64,000 nucleotides of DNA, taken from Paenibacillus lupini (lineage in GTDB: Bacteria > Bacillota > Bacilli > Paenibacillales > Paenibacillaceae). The notes beneath the pieces were generated by a model. That model worked only from the letters and a program-made list of their open reading frames with translations, was not told the origin of the DNA and searched no databases. The stretch spans positions 806,001 to 870,000 of the forward strand of contig NZ_JAASRW010000001.1 of the NCBI RefSeq assembly GCF_011761355.1. Direction: 5' to 3'. The position numbers were made by a program, and so were the translations under genes. Shown here piece by piece: positions 8,270 to 15,515 of this stretch (position 1 is its first letter; each line of letters opens with the position of its first letter).

Positions 8270-8995
8270 GTGAAAGAAAAAGTTCTCCAAGCCTTTGATA
8301 AACTTGCCGCTGATTATGAACGAAATGTGGATACAAGCGGTGGTCACAATGCTTTTTATGAGCGACCAGCTATGATGAAGCTATTACCAGCTGACCTGAC
8401 TGGACTTCATGTGCTTGATGCAGGCTGCGCGGCAGGCTGGTATACGGGGCAGTTCGTCGAGCGAGGAGCGCAAGTAACGGCAATCGATTTGAGTCCCGAA
8501 ATGGCTGAGGCATGCAGAAGGCGCGTTGGAGACAAAGCAACGATATTGAATTGCGATTTGAGTCAGCCACTTCCGTTTGAGGATGAAGCTTTTGACCTTA
8601 TTGTCAGCTCGTTAACTCTGCATTACCTCAAGGACTGGGCGCCAACCTTTCAGGAATTCCGCCGTATACTAAAGCCAGGTGGAAGTCTGCAATTTTCTGT
8701 TCATCATCCGTTTATGGATTATAAGCAATTTGATAGACCGGACTACTTTGCCCATGAATTGTTGACTGAAGTATGGAATAAGAAAGAATCAGGACCGGTG
8801 GAGGTTAGCTTCTACCGCAGGTCGATGATGGCTATTGTTAACGCAACTGCGGATTATTTTACACTTGATCGTATGGTTGAAGCGCAGCCAAGTAAGGAAT
8901 TTATCGACCTTCCCGAGGCAAGCAACTGGTACAGCCGGTGGTACGAGCGTCTCATGACCGAACCATGGTTTCTAATTGTAAAGGCCCGGAAATAA
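8270..8995 (+). CDS. Class I SAM-dependent methyltransferase
   Basis: A 241-residue methyltransferase. Motif I VLDAGCAAGWYTGQF is around residue 46, the acidic motif II ITAIDLSPEMAEACRRR follows, and motif IV FDLIVSSLTLHYLKDW with the post-IV LKPGGSLQFSVHHPF. This is the UbiE/Methyltransf_11 group, and the substrate is unknown. GTG 8270 is preceded by GAGGAAGGA at 9-base spacing, 21 bases after the ogt stop, so the two may be co-transcribed. Confidence 0.88.
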   Translation: MKEKVLQAFDKLAADYERNVDTSGGHNAFYERPAMMKLLPADLTGLHVLDAGCAAGWYTGQFVERGAQVTAIDLSPEMAEACRRRVGDKATILNCDLSQPLPFEDEAFDLIVSSLTLHYLKDWAPTFQEFRRILKPGGSLQFSVHHPFMDYKQFDRPDYFAHELLTEVWNKKESGPVEVSFYRRSMMAIVNATADYFTLDRMVEAQPSKEFIDLPEASNWYSRWYERLMTEPWFLIVKARK

Positions 8996-9094
8996 CACTA
9001 ATCGCAAAAGTTAATACTAATCTAACAATCAATAAATACGCGGTTAATATAGTTCCTTTATGATAATAAAAAAGCACAAAGGAGCTATATAACG

Positions 9095-9373
9095 ATGACA
9101 ATGATTAAATTGCAAAAAACCGAGCCTGTCAAAATGGCGGAATTCCGAATTAGCGAAAGTGAATCGATGCAGTACAAGCTGCTTTATCAGATCCGCACAG
9201 GAAATATGAGCGCTAGCGAGCTCGACAAACTTCAATTCTTATGTACAAATGAACTTCATCAGCTTCGTTCCGAGCTTGATAAGATGCTGCAAGAGCTTCG
9301 TGATCAGAACAATCAAATGCAAGGTAAGAACGAAGAGAATAAAGAAAAAGATAAGGAAAGCATCGCTGCTTAA
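9095..9373 (+). CDS. Small hypothetical coiled-coil protein
   Basis: A 92-residue hydrophilic protein with AAAGGAGC upstream. Residues ~45-75 (ELDKLQFLCTNELHQLRSEL...) have a heptad-like Leu pattern, and the tail is Lys/Glu/Asn-rich. No signal peptide or known domain is recognised. It is monocistronic, with its own terminator overlapping the stop region. Confidence 0.65.
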   Translation: MTMIKLQKTEPVKMAEFRISESESMQYKLLYQIRTGNMSASELDKLQFLCTNELHQLRSELDKMLQELRDQNNQMQGKNEENKEKDKESIAA

Positions 9374-9394
9374 GAGGCACTGATGCTTTTTTTA
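9359..9394 (+). terminator. Weak terminator
   Basis: AGCATC (9359-9364) pairs with GATGCT (9382-9387), followed by seven T residues; the 5' arm lies in the last codons of the preceding gene. Confidence 0.6.
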
Positions 9395-9414
9395 TTTGCC
9401 TGAAATCGCAATCG

Positions 9415-9428
9415 AGGACATATGTCCT
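9415..9428. promoter_or_regulatory. 14-bp perfect palindrome, candidate operator
   Basis: AGGACATATGTCCT is a perfect dyad about 65 bases upstream of the YdcZ/Crp-Fnr operon. It could be the binding site of the Crp/Fnr regulator encoded inside the operon; this is inference. Confidence 0.45.
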
Positions 9429-9491
9429 TTTCGGAATCCATCGCTCATCGTTAAATAAGGGGAGTGGGATTAACGAGGAGGGGAAAAATAA

Positions 9492-9917
9492 ATGAAAGGC
9501 GTAATCTATGCCTTGCTTGGTGGTATGTTCCTTACCTTACAAGGCACTGCTAACGCGGCAATTGGCGACTATCTTGGAACCTGGCAAGCAGCAGTACTGA
9601 CGCAAGGCATAGGGTTTGTGGCGGCAATACTTATCGTATTGTTCACTGGGGATCGATCGTGGAGACAACTCTCGCAGGTAAAGCTGCCATTCCTATTCGG
9701 CGGTGCTTTTGCTGCGTTTATATTGTTCAGCAACATCACAGCGTTTCATCATAATGGTGCAGCTGTAACCGTATCCGGTGTTTTGATTGCGCAAATTATC
9801 GTCACTTTATTGATGGAAAAAGCCGGCTGGTTTGGTACAGTTCCTATACGCTTAAAGACACCGCAATGGGTTGGTCTTGGTCTGATGATCATTGGCATTC
9901 TGTGTTTATCCTTCTAA
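9492..9917 (+). CDS. DMT-superfamily YdcZ (DUF606) transporter subunit
   Basis: 141 residues with four hydrophobic helices, the half-size form of the drug/metabolite transporter superfamily (YdcZ/DUF606). It starts MKGVIYALLGGMFLTLQGTANAAIG, with the family's duplicated-half G-x-x-x-x-x-Q-x-x-x-N pattern, and ends VGLGLMIIGILCLSF. Half-size members usually work as dimers, and the partner is likely the similar protein encoded at 10653. A strong GGAGGGG site precedes the ATG. The substrate is unknown. Confidence 0.88.
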   Translation: MKGVIYALLGGMFLTLQGTANAAIGDYLGTWQAAVLTQGIGFVAAILIVLFTGDRSWRQLSQVKLPFLFGGAFAAFILFSNITAFHHNGAAVTVSGVLIAQIIVTLLMEKAGWFGTVPIRLKTPQWVGLGLMIIGILCLSF

Positions 9918-9951
9918 AGGATATAATATCCATGAAGGAGGTGCGCAGTAA

Positions 9952-10656
9952 ATGAAGCAAATATTCGATTCCGAGCGGATTAATCAATATCTTAAAGAGT
10001 ACGCTCTTGAGAATGTGCTGCCAAAGCCATTACAGCAGCACTTGTCATTGTACCAATTCGAACCAGAAGAAGCGCTTTGCCAGCAAGGAGAGGTTCCGGA
10101 ATATTTCTTCTTTCTTGTGCGTGGTAAGGTAAAGGTTTACACCACTTCAGCAGAAGGACGAACGCTGCTTATTAACTTTACATCTCCGCTTGGCGTTATT
10201 GGTGAGATTGAATGTCTGCGGGGATTGGAAAATTTGAATACCGTATCAGCTGTTACTCCTGTCGAGGCTATTGGCATTCACAAGCGATTGTTAAGCCAAT
10301 ATGAAGAGGAAGTGTCCTTCCTGCAATTTATGCTTCATCTGGTCACTCAGAAGTTTTATAACAAATCGGTATCTCTGAGCTTTAATCTGTTGTATCCGGT
10401 AGAGGTTAGGCTTGCAAGCTATCTTCTCTCTGTCACCTCACTTGAAGACGCTGCGGTTAGTACTGCTAATCTGAAAGACATGGCGAACTTGATTGGAACC
10501 AGCTATCGGCATTTGAACAGAGTGGTTCAGAACTTTTGTAAGGAAGATTTGATTGAACGCAGCCGTGGAACCCTTGTACTGAAGGATCGGAGAGGTCTTG
10601 AAACGGTTGCTGTCCGTAATATTTATGAGAATGGAAATAGGAGGGATCAGTCATGA
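9952..10656 (+). CDS. Crp/Fnr family transcriptional regulator (YeiL-like)
   Basis: 234 residues. The N-terminal cyclic-nucleotide-binding-like beta barrel (LSLYQFEPEEALCQQGEVPEYFFFLVRGKVKVYTTSAEGRTLLI) is followed by a dimer helix and a C-terminal winged helix (LKDMANLIGTSYRHLNRVVQNFCKEDLIERSRG). There is no Fnr-type Cys cluster. It lies between two YdcZ genes and its stop overlaps the next ATG (ATGA), so it is co-transcribed with and probably controls these transporters, an arrangement like that of E. coli YeiL-type regulators. The effector is unknown. Confidence 0.9.
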   Translation: MKQIFDSERINQYLKEYALENVLPKPLQQHLSLYQFEPEEALCQQGEVPEYFFFLVRGKVKVYTTSAEGRTLLINFTSPLGVIGEIECLRGLENLNTVSAVTPVEAIGIHKRLLSQYEEEVSFLQFMLHLVTQKFYNKSVSLSFNLLYPVEVRLASYLLSVTSLEDAAVSTANLKDMANLIGTSYRHLNRVVQNFCKEDLIERSRGTLVLKDRRGLETVAVRNIYENGNRRDQS

Positions 10657-11117
10657 TCGCAGGTATACTATTAGCTTTGGCGGCGGGGGCGCTAATCAGT
10701 GTTCAAACGCTGTTTAATAATAAAGTAAGTGCATCTGTTCACTCGCACACGACAACTGCACTGGTGCTTGGGATGGGGTTTATTGCTTCTCTCAGTATGG
10801 GCGTACTATTTGAGGGCGCAGATTTCTTTAACTGGAGAGCGATGCCTGTCTGGTTCTGGTTCAGCGGCTTGGTTGGGATAGGGGTTGTTACTTGTGTGGT
10901 CCGCGGAGTGAATTTGTTAGGGCCAAGTTATGCGATTTCAATCGTCATGTCCTCTCAACTGTTATGCGCATTATGGTGGGACTCGGCTGGCTGGTTTGGA
11001 CTGGAGCAGGTTCCCTTTTCACCGCAAAAAGCAGTTGGTGTGATAGCATTAATCGCCGGATTGATCTTGTTTAAGCTCAAACCAAGAGAGATGAGAGAAG
11101 CAGCTGCTGATATTTGA
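10653..11117 (+). CDS. Second DMT-superfamily YdcZ (DUF606) transporter subunit
   Basis: 154 residues with four or five hydrophobic helices. It starts MIAGILLALAAGALISVQTLFNNKVS and ends VGVIALIAGLILFKLK. It is paralogous to the 9492 protein (same half-size fold, same C-terminal GWFGLEQVPFSPQKAVGV versus GWFGTVPIRLKTPQWVGL pattern). Coupled by ATGA overlap to the regulator; the two halves probably form one heterodimeric transporter. Confidence 0.88.
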   Translation: MIAGILLALAAGALISVQTLFNNKVSASVHSHTTTALVLGMGFIASLSMGVLFEGADFFNWRAMPVWFWFSGLVGIGVVTCVVRGVNLLGPSYAISIVMSSQLLCALWWDSAGWFGLEQVPFSPQKAVGVIALIAGLILFKLKPREMREAAADI

Positions 11118-11187
11118 AAAAAGTCTAACATAGGATACGGTTTATGCTATTATAGCAGGATAACTATTTAGCTAGAGAGGGAAGTAC

Positions 11188-11913
11188 ATGCAGCAAGAGA
11201 ACGTACAACTAAGATTGGGTAGCAGCGAGGACAGCTTCCTTCAAGGAATTAAAGATTGTGTACCAACATTATTAGGTTATTTAAGCATTGGGTTTGCAGC
11301 TGGTGTGGTTGGACATACGTCCGGATTAAGTGTCCTCGAGATCACCTTGATGTCCATCCTCATTTATGCAGGTTCAGCACAATTCATTATTGCGGGTATG
11401 GTGGCAAACCATGGCTCCATTGCTGCGATTGTGTTCACTGTATTTATCGTTAATCTTCGACATCTCCTGTTAAGCGCAGCATTGTCGCCTTATTTCCGTC
11501 ATTTAACCACGTTAAAGACCATGATGATTGGCTCCTTGCTTACCGATGAGACCTTTGGCGTATCTATTAATAAGGCGTCTAATCAATCATCTCTAAGCGA
11601 AAAGTGGATGAACGGCCTGAATGTGACCGCTTATCCGAATTGGATTTTCGCCACGATGGCAGGTGCTTTCTTTGGACAATGGATTACGAATCCGGAGAAG
11701 TTTGGACTGGATTTTGCACTGTCAGCGATGTTCATCGGACTACTTGTTCTACAGCTGCTTGGGCGCAAGAAGCTCGCAAGAGACCTCATTGTCGTTATTA
11801 GTGCGGTCGTCATCGTAGTGGGAATAAGTATGGTGACCTCCGGCAGCGTGGCGGTAATCATCGCAACCATTGGTGCCGCAACAATAGGAGTGTTGATTGA
11901 AAAATGGAAATAA
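11188..11913 (+). CDS. azlC: AzlC family branched-chain amino acid exporter subunit
   Basis: 241 residues with eight or so hydrophobic segments and the AzlC signature FLQGIKDCVPTLLGYLSIGFAAGVVG plus IYAGSAQFIIAGM and NLRHLLLSAALSPYF. With AzlD it forms an efflux pump for branched-chain amino acids and analogues. AGAGAGGGAAG precedes ATG 11188. It overlaps azlD by 10 bases. Confidence 0.92.
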   Translation: MQQENVQLRLGSSEDSFLQGIKDCVPTLLGYLSIGFAAGVVGHTSGLSVLEITLMSILIYAGSAQFIIAGMVANHGSIAAIVFTVFIVNLRHLLLSAALSPYFRHLTTLKTMMIGSLLTDETFGVSINKASNQSSLSEKWMNGLNVTAYPNWIFATMAGAFFGQWITNPEKFGLDFALSAMFIGLLVLQLLGRKKLARDLIVVISAVVIVVGISMVTSGSVAVIIATIGAATIGVLIEKWK

Positions 11914-12230
11914 GATGGGGAATATTCGCAATTATTATTGGTGCTTCACTTGTTACTTTTATTCCGCGGGTGCTTCCGCTTATGGTGCTCAGCCGTCTGC
12001 AAAAACCGGATTTGGCGATGAGATGGTTAAGCTACATTCCTGTTGCCGTTATGGCTGCATTATTAGGGAATGAATTGCTGATGACAGATGGAGAGATTAC
12101 TCCTCTGAAGGATAACATCGAATTATTCGCAGCACTGCCGACATTCTTAATCGCTATTTTTACTCGTAGTCTATTAGGAACAATTCTTGTTGGGGTAGTT
12201 ACGGTTATGATTTTACGATTCCTATTTTAA
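11904..12230 (+). CDS. azlD: AzlD family branched-chain amino acid exporter subunit
   Basis: 108 residues with three to four membrane helices and the family sequence SLVTFIPRVLPLMVLSRLQKPDLAMRWLSYIPVAVMAALLGNEL. It is the small partner of AzlC. The ATG lies inside the last codons of azlC, implying coupled translation. Confidence 0.92.
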   Translation: MEIRWGIFAIIIGASLVTFIPRVLPLMVLSRLQKPDLAMRWLSYIPVAVMAALLGNELLMTDGEITPLKDNIELFAALPTFLIAIFTRSLLGTILVGVVTVMILRFLF

Positions 12231-12248
12231 GTAACCTGGGAGGACGCT

Positions 12249-12407
12249 ATGAGCATTCTTGCAATCATTTTTATGGTATTGGTCGTATTAGGCTTAATAA
12301 GCTTAGAAAGAAGACTCCAGCTCCAACTGAAAAATGATGAAAGAATCATTGCCAGACTCGACATCCTCATAAACGATCTGCGAAAACAGCGAGACGAGAA
12401 CACATAA
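12249..12407 (+). CDS. Small membrane-anchored protein, 52 residues
   Basis: ATG 12249 has GGGAGGA upstream. The product begins MSILAIIFMVLVVLGLISLERR and continues as a charged helix LQLKNDERIIARLDILINDLRKQ. One N-terminal membrane helix plus a short cytoplasmic coiled-coil-like tail is the common layout of small Firmicute membrane proteins. It follows azlD by 18 bases and precedes the operon terminator, so it is probably the third gene of the azlCD unit. Function unknown. Confidence 0.7.
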   Translation: MSILAIIFMVLVVLGLISLERRLQLQLKNDERIIARLDILINDLRKQRDENT

Positions 12408-12423
12408 GCTTTGATGTTGATGT

Positions 12424-12452
12424 AGGTCTGCCTAAAGAGGCAGGCCTTTTTT
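12424..12452 (+). terminator. Terminator after azlCD and the small gene
   Basis: AGGTCTGCCT and AGGCAGGCCT form a stem around an AAAG loop, followed by six T residues. Confidence 0.88.
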
Positions 12453-12550
12453 ATTCAAGTTTAGTTCCTAACGTACAGAAAATTAGTCTTGTTTACGAAT
12501 TATTATCCAAGACAAAAGTAGCAGGTTGACGGAAGCTTGGAGGAAGTCGT

Positions 12551-14635
12551 ATGAGAAGATCAGAAATTCATCAGCAAAAATCAAAGAAACGGGGCATTTG
12601 GAAAAAGGCTGCCCTTGCTGTTATTGGGGCAGGCATTGTGCTAGCCGTTGCATGTATCATTATTTTCAATATGCTTGTTGCCAGGCAGGATGTATCCCTG
12701 CTGGACGAGCCGCTCCCCGCAGCGACCATTATTTATGATCAGAACAAGGAGGAAGCGCTTCGTATTTCTCCCAAAAAGTCTGAGGCTGTAAGTTATGACA
12801 GCTTGCCGGAGCAGCTTATCGAAGCGGTTGTTGCTGTCGAGGATAAGCGGTATTTTGAGCATAGTGGTATGGACCTACAGGGAATTGGTCGTGCGTTAAT
12901 GACTAATCTGACGAACGGGAAAACCGTACAAGGTGCAAGTACCATTACGCAGCAATTAGCTAAGAACGTCTTTTTGTCTCAAGAGCGGACTTGGACAAGG
13001 AAATGGAAGGAGCTTCTGCTTGCTGAGAAGATCGAGAAAAACTACGATAAGCAGCAGATTATCACGTATTATTTGAACCAGATTTATTTCGGCGAAGGGG
13101 CTTGGGGAATTAAGAAGGCGGCTGAAATCTATTTTGGCACAAGTGTAGATAAGCTTACGCTCCCTCAATCGGCTCTCTTGGCAGGCATTATTAAGGCACC
13201 TTCTGCGCTTACACCATACAGCCATCCGGACGAGGCCAAAGCACGCAGAAATGTGGTGCTTCAGCTTATGAAGAATCAAGGGAAGATTGATCAAGCAACG
13301 TATGAGAAGGCTATTAACGAACCACTTCAAATTCAGAGCTCTAAGCCAAGCAGCAGTAACTCAATAAAGTATCCTTATTTTGTGGATCAAATGATCCGCG
13401 AGGCTGGCGAGAAGTACGGCCTTACTGAGAATGAAGTTCTTCACGGTGGTCTAAGGATATATACAACTCTGGATACGAAAATGCAGGAGGCTGCTGAGAA
13501 TGTATATTCACAAGACAGCCTGTTCCCTGCAAGCAGCTCTGATCAGCTCATCCAAAGTGGAGCGGTAATGGTTGATCCTAGGGATGGCGGCATTCGAGCC
13601 CTTATTGGGGGACGCGGGGAGCAGCCGTTCCGGGGCTTCAATCGAGCTGTTCAACTGAAACGCCAACCTGGTTCTACCATGAAGCCTATTTCAGTGTATA
13701 CACCAGCCTTGGAGCGGGGCTACTCACCTGAAGATACCATTGTAGATGAACCCGTAAATTTTGGAGGCTATCAGCCGAAAAATGCAGGCGGCAGCTACCA
13801 TGGCGAAGTGTCTCTTTATGAAGCGCTTATCCATTCCTACAATGTGCCGGCTGTCAAATTGTTAAACGAGATGGGGATCGAAGCGGGGATGGAATCGTCA
13901 GATCGATTCGGTATCGAGCTGATGGATGCGGACCGAACATTAGGGCTTGCCCTTGGCGGTTTGCAGGAAGGGGTTTCACCACTTGATATGGCGGAAGCAT
14001 TCAGCGTCTTTGCAAATGACGGAACCCGGATTCCTGCGCATTCGATAACACGAATTGAAACGGCCGAAGGGGAAGCTGTCGCAGATGCAGAAGTAGTTAA
14101 CGGCATTAAAGTAACAGAACCAGCAATAGCCAGAACCATGACCTCCATGATGGAAGGTGTCGTTAGTGAAGGAACGGGCGACGCGGCTCAGCTCACGGAT
14201 CGTCCGGTAGCAGGTAAAACAGGCACTACAGAAATGCCTGGTACAGGTGGAGCAGGGATGAAGGACAACTGGTTTGTCGGCTATACGCCGCAGCTTGTTG
14301 GAGCGGTTTGGCTTGGTTACGATCATACAGATGCGACTCATTATTTGACCACGACATCTAAGGCTGCTGCTGCTGTATTCCAGAAGCTGATGAACGAAGC
14401 ATTGCAAGATGAGAAGGTTATAGCTTTCCCGAAAGCTCCAGGCATTCCTGCAAAACCAAAGAAAGACGATAAGGAAAAAGGAGAGAAAGAGAAGGATAAG
14501 AAGCCTGAGCCACCAGGGAAGAATAAGCCAGACAAGGCTGACAAACCAGGCAAAGAAGACAAAAAGAAAGATGAACATAAAGGTAAAGAAGACCGCGGAC
14601 CAGGGAGAGGCCGGGACCGAGAGGAAGATGATTGA
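12551..14635 (+). CDS. Class A penicillin-binding protein (transglycosylase/transpeptidase)
   Basis: A 694-residue bifunctional peptidoglycan synthase. It has a basic N-terminus and a membrane anchor (residues 20-42), then the GT51 glycosyltransferase domain with catalytic Glu97 in VAVEDKRYFEH, QGASTITQQLAKN and the KWKELLLAEKIE motif. The transpeptidase domain has SxxK at Ser375-Lys378 (GSTMK), SYN at 429-431 and KTGT at 556-559. The last ~60 residues are a Lys/Glu/Asp/Pro-rich low-complexity tail ending in a Gly/Arg/Asp stretch. GGAGGA precedes the ATG. It is the PBP1A/PBP2c group, acting outside the membrane. Confidence 0.95.
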   Translation: MRRSEIHQQKSKKRGIWKKAALAVIGAGIVLAVACIIIFNMLVARQDVSLLDEPLPAATIIYDQNKEEALRISPKKSEAVSYDSLPEQLIEAVVAVEDKRYFEHSGMDLQGIGRALMTNLTNGKTVQGASTITQQLAKNVFLSQERTWTRKWKELLLAEKIEKNYDKQQIITYYLNQIYFGEGAWGIKKAAEIYFGTSVDKLTLPQSALLAGIIKAPSALTPYSHPDEAKARRNVVLQLMKNQGKIDQATYEKAINEPLQIQSSKPSSSNSIKYPYFVDQMIREAGEKYGLTENEVLHGGLRIYTTLDTKMQEAAENVYSQDSLFPASSSDQLIQSGAVMVDPRDGGIRALIGGRGEQPFRGFNRAVQLKRQPGSTMKPISVYTPALERGYSPEDTIVDEPVNFGGYQPKNAGGSYHGEVSLYEALIHSYNVPAVKLLNEMGIEAGMESSDRFGIELMDADRTLGLALGGLQEGVSPLDMAEAFSVFANDGTRIPAHSITRIETAEGEAVADAEVVNGIKVTEPAIARTMTSMMEGVVSEGTGDAAQLTDRPVAGKTGTTEMPGTGGAGMKDNWFVGYTPQLVGAVWLGYDHTDATHYLTTTSKAAAAVFQKLMNEALQDEKVIAFPKAPGIPAKPKKDDKEKGEKEKDKKPEPPGKNKPDKADKPGKEDKKKDEHKGKEDRGPGRGRDREEDD

Positions 14636-14636
14636 G

Positions 14637-15227
14637 ATGAAGAGCCAATCGGAGAGCGCTATTCTTGTTGCTCATGAAATTTATGGCATTAATCAACATA
14701 TGATTTATACCTGCAAGGCTTTAGGTAAACATGGGTTTGATGTGTTTTGTCCGAATTTACTGGATCGACCTGAGTCGTTCGTTTATGAGGAAGAGCAAGA
14801 GGCATACAGCTATTTTATGACCAACATTGGCTTCGATAAAGCTTCTGCTGCTATTCAGCAAAAAGTCACAGAGCTCAAGGCCTTATACAAGAAAGTGTTC
14901 CTAGTCGGCTTTAGCGTGGGGGCGACTGCATCCTGGATTTGCAGCAGCAATCCGGATGTAGCCGGTGTCGTTGGGTACTACGGTTCTCGGATTCGTAGCT
15001 ACATGGATGTATCCCCAGCTTGCCCTGCCTTATTGTTTTACCCGGAGATTGAGCCATCCTTTCAGGTGGATGAGCTCATCACTTCACTGAAGGAAAAACC
15101 TCAAGTAGAGGTTCATAAAATCAGCGGGCAGCATGGCTTCAGCGACCCTTATTCAGCCCGCTATTTGGAATCATCTGCAAATGAGGCCTTCCATATTATG
15201 TTGACTTTTCTGAAATCCAAAGGTTGA
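14637..15227 (+). CDS. Dienelactone hydrolase family protein
   Basis: An alpha/beta hydrolase of the DLH group, 196 residues from ATG 14637. GAGGAAG (14621-14627) is 9 bases upstream of that ATG; an ATG at 14628 is also in frame. It contains VAHEIYGINQHM (oxyanion region), GFSVGATASW with Ser where classical dienelactone hydrolases have Cys, and the distal His in SGQHGFSDPY. It is translationally linked to the PBP gene, whose TGA ends at 14635. The substrate is unknown. The promoter of the next unit overlaps its stop codon. Confidence 0.85.
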   Translation: MKSQSESAILVAHEIYGINQHMIYTCKALGKHGFDVFCPNLLDRPESFVYEEEQEAYSYFMTNIGFDKASAAIQQKVTELKALYKKVFLVGFSVGATASWICSSNPDVAGVVGYYGSRIRSYMDVSPACPALLFYPEIEPSFQVDELITSLKEKPQVEVHKISGQHGFSDPYSARYLESSANEAFHIMLTFLKSKG

Positions 15228-15252
15228 AATCCGGAAAAGGCTATGTTAAGAT
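15224..15252 (+). promoter_or_regulatory. Sigma-A promoter of the lsa-type gene
   Basis: TTGAAA (15224-15229) and TAAGAT (15247-15252) are spaced by exactly 17 bases, and about 260 bases of leader lie downstream before the ABC-F start. The -35 overlaps the stop codon of the preceding gene. Confidence 0.75.
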
Positions 15253-15274
15253 ACGTTTAATTTAAGGATTGGGG

Positions 15275-15430
15275 ATGAAGAAGATATGTAGAAATTTCTT
15301 GCGATGGTATAAATCAATAAAACAAACCAGGACGATCTATTTCGGTTGTTTTATTTTTATATGCGCAAGAAAGTTACTACATCTTTTTCATCTCAATGAA
15401 TATCCCATTCTAACCCTGCATGCGAATTAG
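15275..15430 (+). CDS. Possible leader peptide (51 codons) of the lsa-type gene
   Basis: ATG 15275 with AAGG 7 bases upstream opens a 51-codon frame starting MKKICRNFLRWYKS, rich in Lys, Arg, Phe and Ile. It spans an internal terminator and ends before the second leader hairpin. ABC-F resistance genes in Firmicutes are often controlled by translation of such leaders. Whether this frame or only its first codons matters is unknown. Confidence 0.45.
   Translation: MKKICRNFLRWYKSIKQTRTIYFGCFIFICARKLLHLFHLNEYPILTLHAN
15319..15360 (+). terminator. Intrinsic terminator inside the lsa leader (attenuator)
   Basis: AAAACAAACC (15319-15328, one bulged A) pairs with GGTTGTTTT (15344-15352) and is followed by ATTTTTAT. 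It lies between promoter and structural gene, so it would stop transcription unless disrupted, for example by a stalled ribosome on the leader frame. Confidence 0.7.
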
Positions 15431-15482
15431 CGGGCTAGATTTGCTGTATTTATTTGAGTTGTGAGAAAGGTAACTTTCTTGC
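15365..15482 (+). promoter_or_regulatory. Alternative-pairing element of the lsa leader
   Basis: GCAAGAAAGTTAC (15365-15377) is perfectly complementary to GTAACTTTCTTGC (15470-15482). The same strand also pairs over 9 bases with TTTCTTGCG at 15295-15303, inside the leader frame, and the distal strand can instead form a local hairpin AGAAAG-GTAA-CTTTCT (15464-15479). Mutually exclusive pairings of this kind are expected in an attenuator. Confidence 0.6.
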
Positions 15483-15515
15483 AGCTCTTTATTTATGTAC
15501 AGGGGGAATTTGTTT

